Source: Lachnospiraceae bacterium UBA7026 (GTDB lineage: Bacteria; Bacillota; Clostridia; Lachnospirales; Lachnospiraceae). From it: a DNA stretch of 54,631 bases. Location: contig DLBH01000027.1 of the NCBI GenBank assembly GCA_002494165.1, positions 1 to 54,631 of the forward strand. The letters are read 5' to 3'. A program made the position numbers and the translations under genes. The first letter of the stretch is position 1; each line of letters opens with the position of its first letter. Below, piece by piece: positions 35,776 through 45,177 of this stretch. Under the pieces are notes generated by a model. The model saw nothing but the letters and a program-made list of their open reading frames with translations. It was not told the origin of the DNA and ran no database searches.

Positions 35776-38412
35776 TCATTCCTTCCAGTACTGGAGCCGG
35801 CTGTCAAGACCGTCTGTCTCCAGTTCGATGGCTCCGCCCCAAAGGGTAGCGAAGATCTGATTCTCCTTCACACCGGCGGCCTCCAGCCGCCAGATCGTCT
35901 CTCTGTGAGGATGGCCATAACGGTTATCCTTGCCGGCGGAAATGACTGCCTTCTTCGGCCCAAACCAGGCCAGAAAGGCCTGGCAGCTGGAATGGCCGCT
36001 GCCATGATGGGCCACCTTGAGAAGGGACAGGCCGTCAGCAAGGCCGGTAAGAAGCCTATGGCCTGTATCTCTCTCATAATCTTGCATCCAGCGGACCAGG
36101 GTCTCCTCCTGGTCCTCCTCCATGTCCCCGGTAAAGAGGGCGTCAAAGTCCCCATATTGTAGATAAAGGACCACCGAATAGGCATTGCGGTCATCGGCGG
36201 CCAGGCCCCGCCAGGGACTCAGGCAGTAAAAGCCTGCCCGGCCAGCCTTAAGTTGTCTCCCCCGCTCTATCCTGTGGACCCGGACTCCCCTGGCCCGGGC
36301 CAGGTCCAGTATTTCCTGGAAATGATCATCAGTCTTCTCTGCCTCTCCCATCTCAGGAAGCAGGAGATTGGTGACCGGATAGTCTTTTTGCAGCAATTCT
36401 TTCACCCCGGAGATATGATCGTCATCCGTATGGGTGATGACCAGGTAGTCAAGACGACTTATACCATAATATTTCAGGGCCGGTCTGATAACATAGCTGC
36501 CTATTTCCTGCCGGCTGCTGCTGCCACCGTCAATCATCATATGGCGGCCATCGGGCAAGGCCAGTAGAATGCATTCTCCCTGGCCTACGGAAAGCATGGT
36601 CATCCTAAGCTGATCTGATGGTTTGAAAACCAGGGCCAGACAGAGGCCGGCCGCCAGGGCAGAAAGCCCCCGCCAGCTTCTCCGGTACCAAAGCCAGACT
36701 GCCCCCGCCTCCAAGCCATAAAGGAAAAAGATGGCGGCCAGGCTGGGACATCCGGTAAGCAGATAAGAAAAGGGCAGACTCCTGCAGGCCTCAAAGACCA
36801 GGCTGAAGCAGCGCAGGATAAGTTCTGCCGGCAGACAAATCAAAAAAGCAAGGCGAATAGCGGCAGGCCGGGAGAAAAAAGAGACCAGACTGCCGGCCAG
36901 CCCTCCTGCCAGGGCAGACAGGAGCACCGGCATCATGGCCGGGAGCACCAGAAGATTGAGAAAAATACTGTAGGGCGACCAGCCATAAAAAAAGCGGACC
37001 ACCAGTGGCATGGTCACCATGCTGATGACCAGGCTGGCTGCCAGACTATCCCGGACCCGGTCCACCAGCAAGGGCTGTCCTTTTTTTAACCTCAGGCCGG
37101 TCTTGCTCCTGATCAGGCGTTCCCAGTCCCCGGGTCTCAGTTCTCCAGTCTTTTTTGTATATTTTCTCCGGTCGGCTAACTTGTCCCTGACCCAGGGCCA
37201 GACCATACCCACGGCAAAGACGGAAGCAAAAGAAAGGATACTGCCACTCTCCTTGATCCTGAGGGGAGAAGACAGTAAAAGAACGCTTCCCGCCAGGGCC
37301 AGGGAGGAGGGAACATCATAATCCGCCCCATAATACTGGGAGAACAGAAAGGCCAGATACATGACTGTGGCCCGGGTGACAGAACTGCCAAAGCCAACCA
37401 TGGTCCCGTAGCCAGCCAGGACCAGCCCTCCTGCCAGACAGGCCGGGCCATAGCCCAGACCTCTTTTCCGTAGTCTCTTAAAGATCCAGCCTCCCACCAC
37501 AGATACATGAAGGCCGCTGATGGCCAGCAGGTGGGCCACCCCGTTCTCTTCATAAAGCTCTCTGACTTCCTCGGAAAGTTCTGACTTATCCCCTAATACC
37601 ATGGCCTTGAAGACCCCTCTCTCCCTCTCCGCCACGCAATCCATGTAGACAGCTGCCATCCTTCTTCCAAAAAGATAGACCAGTCTGGCGGCAGAAAATG
37701 CCGGTCTGTCCAGGGACAGCAGCCTTTCCATCCGGAAGCTGTAGCGGATTCCGTTGGCATAGTAGTAATCCCTGGCCGGAAACTCACCCGGGTTTTCTAC
37801 CGGGTCAAAGGCCTGCAGCCGGCCGGTGAGGACCAGCCGGTCGCCAGGACAGATCCCGCCCTCCTCTTCCCCGGTCACCCGGCAGCGGAAAGAACACCGG
37901 TAAAAGTGGTTCCTGTAACGGAAAACCGCATTCTTTTTTAAGAGCAGGCTGTTTCCTGCAGCTGTCGTCTTCACTTCCTCTACCTGACCCTGCAGCGAGC
38001 CTGTCGGGGCTGGGTCCCCCAGCCTGCTGGCTCTGTCCAGCAGGAGTTCCGCCTGGTCTGGCTGGCCCTGGGCCAGGAAGGACAGGGCTCCCAGGAACAT
38101 GAATAGGCACAATAAAATAAGACCGGTCTTTATCTCCTTCCCGGCCTTCCTCCTGACCCCAGTCAGGTCCGCGGTCCGTAGTCTCATTGCCCTGAAGGTC
38201 GCTGCCAGTCTGCCTGTCCCAAGAGACGACCTTATCCAGGCTAGCTTTAGGCTGGCTGCAGGCCCCCGGTCCTGCCTCCTTTCCCCGAGCCATAGCAGGG
38301 CATGGAGGCAGAACAATAAAACCGGTAAAAAGAGACCTGGTTTTCCCAGGACAAGGGCAGCGGCCTCTCCAAGCACAAGTCCTGTCCATGCGATAAAGAC
38401 TGGTCTTCTCAT
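35776..38412 (-). CDS. comEC: ComEC/Rec2 DNA uptake channel
   Basis: Membrane channel that carries single-stranded DNA across the membrane in natural transformation. The 878 residues show an N-terminal helix pair with a DUF4131-type OB-like domain (about 110-245), the Competence domain with FKAMVLGDKSELSEEVRELYEENGVAHLLAISGLHVSVVG near 265-305, several helices, and a C-terminal metallo-beta-lactamase-like domain. The latter has ITHTDDDHISGVKELLQ, ALFTGDMEEDQE and KVAHHGSGHSS. The metal motif is HTDDDH rather than HxHxDH, as in many ComEC proteins. The ribosome site is weak, so a slightly different start is possible. No other com genes are in the window. Confidence 0.93.
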   Translation of the reverse strand: MRRPVFIAWTGLVLGEAAALVLGKPGLFLPVLLFCLHALLWLGERRQDRGPAASLKLAWIRSSLGTGRLAATFRAMRLRTADLTGVRRKAGKEIKTGLILLCLFMFLGALSFLAQGQPDQAELLLDRASRLGDPAPTGSLQGQVEEVKTTAAGNSLLLKKNAVFRYRNHFYRCSFRCRVTGEEEGGICPGDRLVLTGRLQAFDPVENPGEFPARDYYYANGIRYSFRMERLLSLDRPAFSAARLVYLFGRRMAAVYMDCVAERERGVFKAMVLGDKSELSEEVRELYEENGVAHLLAISGLHVSVVGGWIFKRLRKRGLGYGPACLAGGLVLAGYGTMVGFGSSVTRATVMYLAFLFSQYYGADYDVPSSLALAGSVLLLSSPLRIKESGSILSFASVFAVGMVWPWVRDKLADRRKYTKKTGELRPGDWERLIRSKTGLRLKKGQPLLVDRVRDSLAASLVISMVTMPLVVRFFYGWSPYSIFLNLLVLPAMMPVLLSALAGGLAGSLVSFFSRPAAIRLAFLICLPAELILRCFSLVFEACRSLPFSYLLTGCPSLAAIFFLYGLEAGAVWLWYRRSWRGLSALAAGLCLALVFKPSDQLRMTMLSVGQGECILLALPDGRHMMIDGGSSSRQEIGSYVIRPALKYYGISRLDYLVITHTDDDHISGVKELLQKDYPVTNLLLPEMGEAEKTDDHFQEILDLARARGVRVHRIERGRQLKAGRAGFYCLSPWRGLAADDRNAYSVVLYLQYGDFDALFTGDMEEDQEETLVRWMQDYERDTGHRLLTGLADGLSLLKVAHHGSGHSSCQAFLAWFGPKKAVISAGKDNRYGHPHRETIWRLEAAGVKENQIFATLWGGAIELETDGLDSRLQYWKE

Positions 38413-38601
38413 CTTTTCTTTTTACCCTTTGTCTATCCCTTTCCTCATGTATTTGTAAATATTTTCCAATCATCTTAACATGGTCCGGTCTGTCTGTCAA
38501 TCCCTTGCAAAATAGCAGCATGTTCCCCAGGGATTTTCATCCATACTTAATTTTTATTCATAAATAACCGGATTCACAATTAACCGGGGACTTTCCTGGA
38601 A

Positions 38602-38646
38602 AATAAAAAAGGAACCCTTCCGCCACGAAAGACGAAAGAATTCCAT
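38602..38646 (-). terminator. Terminator of the beta-helix protein gene
   Basis: On the minus strand GGAATTCTTTC and GAAGGGTTCC (with G-U pairs) form a stem followed by TTTTTTATTTT. Confidence 0.65.
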
Positions 38647-38691
38647 TTTATGATTTGTCACAATATACCGGACCGGTCAGCCTGCTGACCT

Positions 38692-39816
38692 TTACCACTT
38701 GCGGGTATAATTACCCCTGGTCCTGATGGTACCCACCTTAGTCGCCGAGAAGGCCCTTTTGGCACCCCGCTTACAATAGAGCTTGTTATATTTGATATTT
38801 ATACGATCATAACTACTCTTAGACTGGCTGTTAAAAGACAGGGCATTACGGCCGCCGCCTATTAAGTTGCCGGTAATTTTTACAGTGAACTTCCTGTAGA
38901 GACGGGGTATTTTCCCCATGAGGCAAAAATGGCAGCCTATGGAATAGGTAGAAAATATCTGCTTTTTTCTTGAGATTATGGTGTTATTGCTCACAGTAGA
39001 CCCAAGCACATTAAACATGGCCAGACCTTCACTTGTCTCACCGATAATCGTATTCCCGGTGATGACTATGTTTCTGTGGAATTTTTTGAGATAGCCTTTC
39101 CTGCCGGCCTTGGCATCCTTGGCAGCAAAATTAGCGCAGATACCCCTGCAGCCTCTGACATAGCAATTCTTGATCAGAATATTCTCACAGGGAGCCCCGT
39201 TCCAGAGATTCAGGGCCCAGGCATTATAATCTGCAAGAAAAAGAGCCGTCAGGGGAGCGGCCAGATCAATCTGGATAGCCTCCTCCACACTGTTGCTGCT
39301 GCCGCTTCCCAGGCCGTCTATATTACAATTACTGATGGTCACATCCCTGCATCCCACCAGTTCGATGCTATGGTTATTCAGGTTGGACCAGCGCATAGTC
39401 ATGTTGGTAAATGAGATATTTTGGCCGTGGCTGATCTTTATGGCGCTCTTTTCGACTCCCTGAGGGTTGCTGCTGACCCAGGTCCCGCCATTGATTCTGA
39501 AATTCTGAATCGCCCCGTAACCGGTGCACTCAGGGACATTGAGCAAAATACAGTTCCTGCCCATGATGGTGGCCCCGGTAGCTTCTATGGTCCAGTTACT
39601 TTTTACGTGCAGGACCTTGTTGCCAAGGTCATAAGTCTCTCCGGCCACCAACTTGACATAGCCTGTATCTTCCAGTTCCTTTTTGATGGCCTTGTAGTCT
39701 GACTTAGCCCCGGAGCCTCCGGCCACAGACTTCACCTCTCCAGCCTGGACCGGCAGACAGGAAAAGGCCGCCGCAAAAACAAGCATTAACAGGCCGCAAC
39801 AAAACTTTTTCAACAT
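38692..39816 (-). CDS. Secreted right-handed beta-helix protein
   Basis: The 374-residue protein has a signal peptide (residues 1 to about 26, ending LPVQAG). A parallel beta-helix follows with repeated short rungs such as NWTIEATGATIMGRNCILLNV, NISFTNMTMRWSN, DVTISNCNIDGLGSGSSN, NILIKNCYVRGCRG, NIVITGNTIIGET and STVSNNTIISRKK. The basic C-terminus ends TRGNYTRKW. Such folds are common in polysaccharide lyases and surface adhesins; no catalytic signature was recognised. The ATG at 39816 has AGGAGG 7 nt upstream. Confidence 0.82.
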   Translation of the reverse strand: MLKKFCCGLLMLVFAAAFSCLPVQAGEVKSVAGGSGAKSDYKAIKKELEDTGYVKLVAGETYDLGNKVLHVKSNWTIEATGATIMGRNCILLNVPECTGYGAIQNFRINGGTWVSSNPQGVEKSAIKISHGQNISFTNMTMRWSNLNNHSIELVGCRDVTISNCNIDGLGSGSSNSVEEAIQIDLAAPLTALFLADYNAWALNLWNGAPCENILIKNCYVRGCRGICANFAAKDAKAGRKGYLKKFHRNIVITGNTIIGETSEGLAMFNVLGSTVSNNTIISRKKQIFSTYSIGCHFCLMGKIPRLYRKFTVKITGNLIGGGRNALSFNSQSKSSYDRINIKYNKLYCKRGAKRAFSATKVGTIRTRGNYTRKW

Positions 39817-39879
39817 ATTTCCAACCTCCTGATCTGATTCTCTTCTGTCTGACATAATCTCCAACTATAAGCTGTCCGG

Positions 39880-40680
39880 TCATCCCTCCTGTCCTCTGGT
39901 CTGCCGGCCAGGCAGAACATAACAGTCAAACCTGACATTTTTACAGACGATGGAATGGCTGGCCTTCTTACCTGCCAGGGGTTGACCCTTGACAGGACGC
40001 TTCACAACAATCCTGGCCGGGCCGGCAGCCAGAGCGGCTGCCATCAACTCATCTTCCCTGGAGCAGGGCAGCTCCAGCTTCTGCAACAGCTGCAGCTTCT
40101 TCTTGCTGATACCCGACTTCTGCTTGACTGGAAACATGGGATCCAGATAAACCAGGTCCGGTTTTCCTGCCAGCCTTTTCAGATTCTCTATACCGTCACC
40201 CCTGACCAGGCTCATCCTTGTGGCTGCCTCTGTCAGGTCAGGGTCCTTCCTGGCCCTGCAAAGGGCATCCTCAAGAAGAGCAGCGATGACAGGGTTATAT
40301 TCACATAATACTACAGAATATCCTCCACAGGCAAGGATAAAGGCATCCTCACCAAGGCCTGCCGTGGCGTCCACAGCCAGTGGGTGTTCAGGAAGGTCCT
40401 TCATTCTTGCGGCCCGCAGAAGCTTCTCGTGCTGCAGGTGGCCTCCCCGGACCCGGGGAAGCAGCTGGCGGAAATCTCCTCTAAGTTCCAGCCTGCCCTC
40501 CACCAGGGTCAGGCCCCCGGCATCCAGACGCAGGTATCTCTCATTTTCCAGCAGGTCTTCCTGGCTGAAAAGCAGCTGACAAGCCCCTACTCCTTCCAGG
40601 AACCCTCCTTCATCAAAGGAAGCCTTTAGGGCCAGGGCTTTCTCTTTATATGCTAAGTCAGAGACATATATTCTGATCAT
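39880..40680 (-). CDS. RsmJ-like class I methyltransferase
   Basis: The 266 residues resemble YhiQ/RsmJ, which methylates guanosine 1516 of 16S rRNA in enterobacteria. Visible are HEKLLRAARMKDLPEHPLAVDATAGLGEDAFILACGGYSVVLCEYNP (SAM-binding motif I and its acidic end), NLKRLAGKPDLVYLDPMFPVKQKSGISKKKLQLLQKL with the DPMFP catalytic box, and ARIVVKRPVKGQPL. Start 40680 (MIRIYVSDLAYKEKAL) is family-like with GGGAAGTGAG upstream. Longer frames into the MATE gene are rejected. It follows the MATE gene by 19 bp. Confidence 0.85.
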   Translation of the reverse strand: MIRIYVSDLAYKEKALALKASFDEGGFLEGVGACQLLFSQEDLLENERYLRLDAGGLTLVEGRLELRGDFRQLLPRVRGGHLQHEKLLRAARMKDLPEHPLAVDATAGLGEDAFILACGGYSVVLCEYNPVIAALLEDALCRARKDPDLTEAATRMSLVRGDGIENLKRLAGKPDLVYLDPMFPVKQKSGISKKKLQLLQKLELPCSREDELMAAALAAGPARIVVKRPVKGQPLAGKKASHSIVCKNVRFDCYVLPGRQTRGQEG

Positions 40681-40699
40681 TTTTCTCACTTCCCTAATA

Positions 40700-42106
40700 T
40701 TAAACTTCCGATCTTCCGGTTTTTCCCGATTCCAGCCCGCTGATGATATCCCTGTTGACCCGGCGCAGGAAAATGCTGCTGATGGCAACGGCAGCCAGCT
40801 CTGCCAGGGGCCAGGCCCACCAGACCAGATTGACATCCCCCATTCTTGCCAGCAGCCAGGCGGCCGGAAGGAGGACAAACAGTTGCCGTACCAGGGACAT
40901 GATCATACTGAGAATACTTTCCCCAAAGGCCTGGAAGACTGAGGATGCCACGATACTGTATCCAGCCATGATAAAGGACAGACTGATGATCCGGAAGGCA
41001 GGAACCCCTATGGACATCATACTTTCCGAGGCATCAAAAAGGAGCAGCATTTTCTGTGGGAAGAGCTGTAACAGCAGGAGACCGGCCAACATGATTCCCA
41101 TAGCCGTAATGATACCCAGACGGATGGTCTCTATAATCCGCTCCCGGTTTTTTGCCCCATAATTATAGGCAATAATAGGAATCATCCCTCCGTTGAGGCC
41201 AAAGACCGGCATCATGATAAAGCTCTGCATACGGAAAAAAATGCCGAAAACAGCCACAGCTGTGGAGGTGAACTGACCCAGAATCCGGTTCATGAAAAAG
41301 GTCATGACCGACCCTATGGCCACCATAATCAGGGAGGGAACTCCTATGAGGAGGATCTGCCGGATCATGGCAGGGTCCGGTCTCAGGTTCTGCAGCCGGA
41401 AATGCAGCTCTTTATTTTTAGTCAGGTTAAAATAGACGGCCAGCAGGGCAGCCGATACCTGGCCGATGACAGTGGCCGCAGCGGCACCTGCTATCCCCAT
41501 CCTGGGAAAGCCCAGGAGGCCAAAAATCATAATGGGATCCAGGATAATGTTGATAACCGCTCCTGTAGTCTGGGTAATCATGGAATAAAAAGTCATACCC
41601 GTGGACTGGAGCAGTCTCTCCATGATCATTTGGCCAAAGAGGCCCGCGGAACAGATACAGATGATGCGAAGATAGCTGATCCCACCATCGATGATCTCCG
41701 GGGCCTGGGTCTGGCCCCGGAAGAAGGGACCCACTAAGGTAAGACCCACGAGGGCAAAAAGGGCAAAGGCGCAGGCAGAAAGAAAGATTCCCTGCATGGC
41801 GGACCTGTCGGCTGTCTCAAAGTCTTTCTCTCCCAGCTTCCGGGACAGGAGGGCATTGGTACCAATTCCGATTCCGGTTCCCACTCCGATCATGAGATTC
41901 TGCATGGGGAAGGCCAGGGACACACTGGTGAGAGCCTGTTCTGAAAGCCTGGCTACGAATATGCTGTCCACAATATTATAGAGGGCCTGGACAAACATGG
42001 AAATCATCATGGGCAGGGCCATGGAATAAAGGAGCCTGGGTATGGGCATATAGCCCATCTTATTTTCCAGTATGATCTCTTCTTTGCCTGCTTTCGCTTT
42101 CTGCAT
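40700..42106 (-). CDS. MATE family efflux transporter (first copy)
   Basis: Sodium- or proton-driven exporter of drugs or metabolites, 468 residues and 12 membrane segments. Family blocks are LYSMALPMMISMFVQALYNIVDSIFVARLSEQALTSVSLAFPMQNLMIGVGTGIGIGTNALLSRKLGEKDFE and the second half VFGIFFRMQSFIMMPVFGLNGGMIPIIAYNYGAKNRERI. It is not a close copy of the neighbouring MATE at 42317-43702. Substrate unknown. Confidence 0.92.
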   Translation of the reverse strand: MQKAKAGKEEIILENKMGYMPIPRLLYSMALPMMISMFVQALYNIVDSIFVARLSEQALTSVSLAFPMQNLMIGVGTGIGIGTNALLSRKLGEKDFETADRSAMQGIFLSACAFALFALVGLTLVGPFFRGQTQAPEIIDGGISYLRIICICSAGLFGQMIMERLLQSTGMTFYSMITQTTGAVINIILDPIMIFGLLGFPRMGIAGAAAATVIGQVSAALLAVYFNLTKNKELHFRLQNLRPDPAMIRQILLIGVPSLIMVAIGSVMTFFMNRILGQFTSTAVAVFGIFFRMQSFIMMPVFGLNGGMIPIIAYNYGAKNRERIIETIRLGIITAMGIMLAGLLLLQLFPQKMLLLFDASESMMSIGVPAFRIISLSFIMAGYSIVASSVFQAFGESILSMIMSLVRQLFVLLPAAWLLARMGDVNLVWWAWPLAELAAVAISSIFLRRVNRDIISGLESGKTGRSEV

Positions 42107-42220
42107 TTTTCCTATCCCTTTCCTCAGTTTTTATGTGAAACCTTATTATAATGACATGTCATTTTCTTCACTATCATTTCTTCCAATCTTCTTTTCCAGT
42201 GTCCCGGCGGTTAAGCCGAC

Positions 42221-42361
42221 TTGATCCGGCATTTCCAGACCAGCCCATAAGCCGGGCAAGCAGTCAGGCCGTCTTGATCCGGTATTTCCAGACCAGCCCA
42301 TAGGCCGGGCAAGCAGTCAGGCCGTCTTGATCCGATATTTCCAGACCAGCCCATAGGCCGC
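42221..42361. repeat. 53-bp tandem repeat of the MATE gene end
   Basis: Copies start at 42221, 42274 and 42327 (the last partial). The rightmost one encodes the final codons of the upstream MATE gene (AYGLVWKYRIKTA and the stop). The other two repeat these codons and the stop beyond the real stop at 42317-42319. Confidence 0.92.
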
Positions 42362-43702
42362 CAGGACCAGGCTTCCCGTCACAACCCAGGAAAAAGGATA
42401 GCAGACTAAAAGGCCGGCCATGGTCGGGATCCGGACCGCCACTGTATGAATCCAGACGATCCTCAAAAGGCAGGTCCCGAAGACAGTCAGGACTGCCGGA
42501 ACCATGGAATAACCGTAGCCCCTCAGGGCGGACCCTCCCACCTCATAGCTGGCAGCGATCCACTGGAATATAAGAATACACTTCATCCTGGTCACCGCAT
42601 AGTCGATAACCTCCTGGTCCCTGGTAAAGAGGGGCAGCAGAGAACCCCTCCCCAGATAAAAGAGGCTGGTCAGACTCAGGTTAGCCACCACAGCACAGGC
42701 CAGGCAGATCCCAAGCACCTTAAGACACCGCTTCTTTTTGCCGGCCCCATAGTTCTGGCTGGTGAAGGTCACCGCCGCCTGATTGAAGCCGTTGATCATA
42801 AAATAAGCGATAAACTCAAAATTGGCCGCTACCGAATTGCCGGCTACGGCGTAGGCGCCAAAGCCATTGATGGCTGACTGGATGAAGACGTTGGAAAAGG
42901 AGAAGAGCATACTCTGCAGGCCTGCCGGGACACCGATCATGATGATCTTTCTCAAATCCTCACTGTGGATACCCAGCCTGGTCAGATCCAGTCTGACCGG
43001 TCCCTTTTCCTTCATCAGAAAATACACTACCATGGCCGCTGACACTCCGTTGGCCATGACGGTGGCTATGGCAACTCCCGACACACTCATGTGGAAGACC
43101 ACCACAAATATTACATTCAGTATGGCATTTAAGACGCCTGAGATAATCAGACAGATCAGAGGCCGCCTGGTATCCCCGAAACTTCTGAGAACCGCAGCCC
43201 CGAAATTATAGACCATGATAAAAGGCATGCCAATGGAATAGATCCTCAGGTAGAGCACTGCCAGCTCCATAATATTGTCCGGTGTGGACATGAGGGTCAA
43301 CATGGGCCTGGCCACCAGCTGGCCAATAATCAAGAGCAATATACCACTGATCAGGGACAAGGTCATAGAGGTGTGGACCGCGTCAGAGATCCTGTCCTCC
43401 CTTCCCTCACCCAGATAGCGGGCGATTACTACATTACTGCCCACAGACAGACCTAAAAAAAGGCCCAGAATCAGCATAACCAGGGAGGAATTGGCCCCTA
43501 CTGCCGCCAGGGCCTCGCTGCTGGCAAATCGGCCGACCACGGCAATATCCACCGCATTGAACAGCTGCTGAAGAATACTGCCCAGGGCCAGGGGAATGGC
43601 AAAAAGGATAATCTTATCCAGCAGGGACCCATTCAGCATGTCCATGCCTGATCCCCCTTCTCCCCGTCTTATGTTTTTCATTTTTTCAAGTATGCCACTC
43701 AT
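42317..43702 (-). CDS. MATE family efflux transporter (second copy)
   Basis: The 461 residues have 12 membrane segments with the MATE pattern LLDKIILFAIPLALGSILQQLFNAVDIAVVGRFASSEALAAVGANSSLV and FGAYAVAGNSVAANFEFIAYFMINGFNQAAVTFTSQNYGAGKKKRC. It lies 27 bp after the glycosyltransferase gene and is followed by a 210-bp gap with repeats before the first MATE gene. Its last ~13 codons are copied in tandem downstream. Substrate unknown. Confidence 0.92.
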   Translation of the reverse strand: MSGILEKMKNIRRGEGGSGMDMLNGSLLDKIILFAIPLALGSILQQLFNAVDIAVVGRFASSEALAAVGANSSLVMLILGLFLGLSVGSNVVIARYLGEGREDRISDAVHTSMTLSLISGILLLIIGQLVARPMLTLMSTPDNIMELAVLYLRIYSIGMPFIMVYNFGAAVLRSFGDTRRPLICLIISGVLNAILNVIFVVVFHMSVSGVAIATVMANGVSAAMVVYFLMKEKGPVRLDLTRLGIHSEDLRKIIMIGVPAGLQSMLFSFSNVFIQSAINGFGAYAVAGNSVAANFEFIAYFMINGFNQAAVTFTSQNYGAGKKKRCLKVLGICLACAVVANLSLTSLFYLGRGSLLPLFTRDQEVIDYAVTRMKCILIFQWIAASYEVGGSALRGYGYSMVPAVLTVFGTCLLRIVWIHTVAVRIPTMAGLLVCYPFSWVVTGSLVLAAYGLVWKYRIKTA

Positions 43703-43729
43703 TCCTTACACCTTTTTTCTTCCAGATTA

Positions 43730-44758
43730 TTATTTGTTTCTTCCTCTCTCAGCAGGCTGGGGATAAAATTCGATTCCGACCGGCGGGACTTGTTTCTTTT
43801 CCTTGATCCTGGTCCTGATCCGCCATGAGAGGGCAAAGGCCAGGCCGGACCTTCTGAGAATCCCCAGAGCCCGCTTCCTAAGCCCTGTCGTGGTCTCCGG
43901 CAGCTTTTGTCTGGCCAGTATGCGTCGCCGGACCTGTTCCAGGCTCCTTCTCTCCCAGGGAACAAAATAATTAAAGGCATAATAGTTCAACTCCCTGCTT
44001 AAAAGAAGTTGGTCCATAGCCTCCTCCGCCCCCGGGCAGGCCCTGCTTATATAGCGGTATTTGTCATAGCTGGCCAGGAGGACTTCTTTAGACTCCCGAG
44101 GCCCTGACAGGTTATTTGTCAGACTCCCCTTCCGCCGACGGTAGTAATAAAGCCGGTCCGGAAGCAGGTAAAAACGGGAGGCCCGGTTAAAGATCCTGCA
44201 GCTGCTTCTCATGTCTTCCAGAAGCCTGCAGTCGGGAAAATCCAGATCCGCCAGCAGAGACCGCTTATAGATCTTATTCCACAGGTAATCAAGAATCTGA
44301 CTCCCGGCCAGCAGGGCCATAGCCTGGTCCCTGTCCACCATCCCACTCAGGGTCATAGCCTGGTGGTCCTGGCAATAGGGCCGGGTCTGCCATACCTCAA
44401 AGAATTCAAAAATGCAGATATCCGCATTGCTTTTCCGGACCCCCAAAAGGGCCCTCAGGCAGAAATCCTCTGTCACCCAGTCGTCTCCGTCAACAAACAT
44501 GATCCATTCGCCCCGGGCCTGGCGGACTCCTGCCTCCCGGGCCTTACTGAGCCCCTGGTTGTCCTGGTGGATCACCCGAAAGCGGTTATCCTTCCGGGCA
44601 GCCTGATCACAGATCCGGCCACTCCCGTCCACTGACCCGTCATCCACCAGAAGAACCTCTATATTGGAAAAGGTCTGTCTTTTAAGGCTCTCCAGACAGG
44701 GCCAGAGATAGTTCTCTATATTATAGACCGGAACAATCACTGAAATCTCCGGCTTCAT
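43730..44758 (-). CDS. Family 2 glycosyltransferase
   Basis: The 342 residues begin EISVIVPVYNIENYLWPCLESLKRQTFSNIEVLLVDDGSVDGSG (nucleotide-binding VDD at 38-40) and have RQARGEWIMFVDGDDW with the metal-binding DGDD at 90-93. LWNKIYKRSLL and EDMRSSCRIF match capsule and exopolysaccharide GT2 enzymes. The C-terminus is basic without a clear membrane anchor. It should transfer a sugar from a nucleotide donor on the cytoplasmic side. A degenerate 14-bp repeat array lies in its leader. Confidence 0.9.
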   Translation of the reverse strand: MKPEISVIVPVYNIENYLWPCLESLKRQTFSNIEVLLVDDGSVDGSGRICDQAARKDNRFRVIHQDNQGLSKAREAGVRQARGEWIMFVDGDDWVTEDFCLRALLGVRKSNADICIFEFFEVWQTRPYCQDHQAMTLSGMVDRDQAMALLAGSQILDYLWNKIYKRSLLADLDFPDCRLLEDMRSSCRIFNRASRFYLLPDRLYYYRRRKGSLTNNLSGPRESKEVLLASYDKYRYISRACPGAEEAMDQLLLSRELNYYAFNYFVPWERRSLEQVRRRILARQKLPETTTGLRKRALGILRRSGLAFALSWRIRTRIKEKKQVPPVGIEFYPQPAERGRNK

Positions 44759-44779
44759 ACTTTCATTCTCCTGTTCTGC

Positions 44780-44868
44780 TTACAATGCTCTGTTTACAAA
44801 ACTTTTGTCTGCAAAGCTTGATTTACAAAACTTTGTTTATATGTCTTTTTTACAAGACCCTGTTTACA
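44780..44868. repeat. Degenerate 14-bp tandem repeats
   Basis: Seven TTACA-like cores begin at 44780, 44794, 44809, 44823, 44837, 44850 and 44864, steps of 13-15 bp, with a loose consensus TTACAAARCYYTGT. Confidence 0.7.
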
Positions 44869-45045
44869 GAAGACCGGCCCGGTCTGGCCCGGCCAGTCCC
44901 TTCCTCTTGTTCTCATCAGGGTTTCATCCCATCATATCACACTCTTTCCATAATGCCAAATAAGCTGACGGGCTAAAATATGTTCAGTATTGAAATATCC
45001 TGCCAAACTCCCAGTAAGAGGTCAGACCATCCAGACTCCCAAGCA

Positions 45046-45088
45046 GACAAAAGACCCCTGCCGGACCATAAATCCGGACAAGGGTCTT
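45046..45088 (-). terminator. Terminator of the glycerate kinase gene
   Basis: AAGACCC and GGGTCTT arms (45051-45088) enclose TCCGGA-type inner pairing. On the minus strand TTTTGTCT follows. Confidence 0.75.
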
Positions 45089-45177
45089 ACTCGTCTATAT
45101 TTTTTTATCTTTGTATGTTTTATCTTTTATTTAGTAGGATTATAGCTGTAATCAATCCCGGCCTTCTTCCCGGCCGG

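Larger units (their letters stand above)
44759..45177. other. Spacer with 14-bp repeats and a terminator
   Basis: About 420 bp without a gene. The left part holds the degenerate repeat array in the leader of the glycosyltransferase gene and the right part the terminator of the glycerate kinase gene. Confidence 0.6.

Noticed and set aside
37805..38521. 238-codon minus-strand frame overlapping the start of comEC
   Set aside because: Runs in another frame of the GC-rich comEC start; composition is that of a shadow frame (Pro/Gly/Arg-rich) and no motif is seen.
40700..43702. Recent duplication giving the two MATE genes
   Set aside because: Their sequences differ throughout and belong to different MATE subgroups, so they are not a recent tandem copy.
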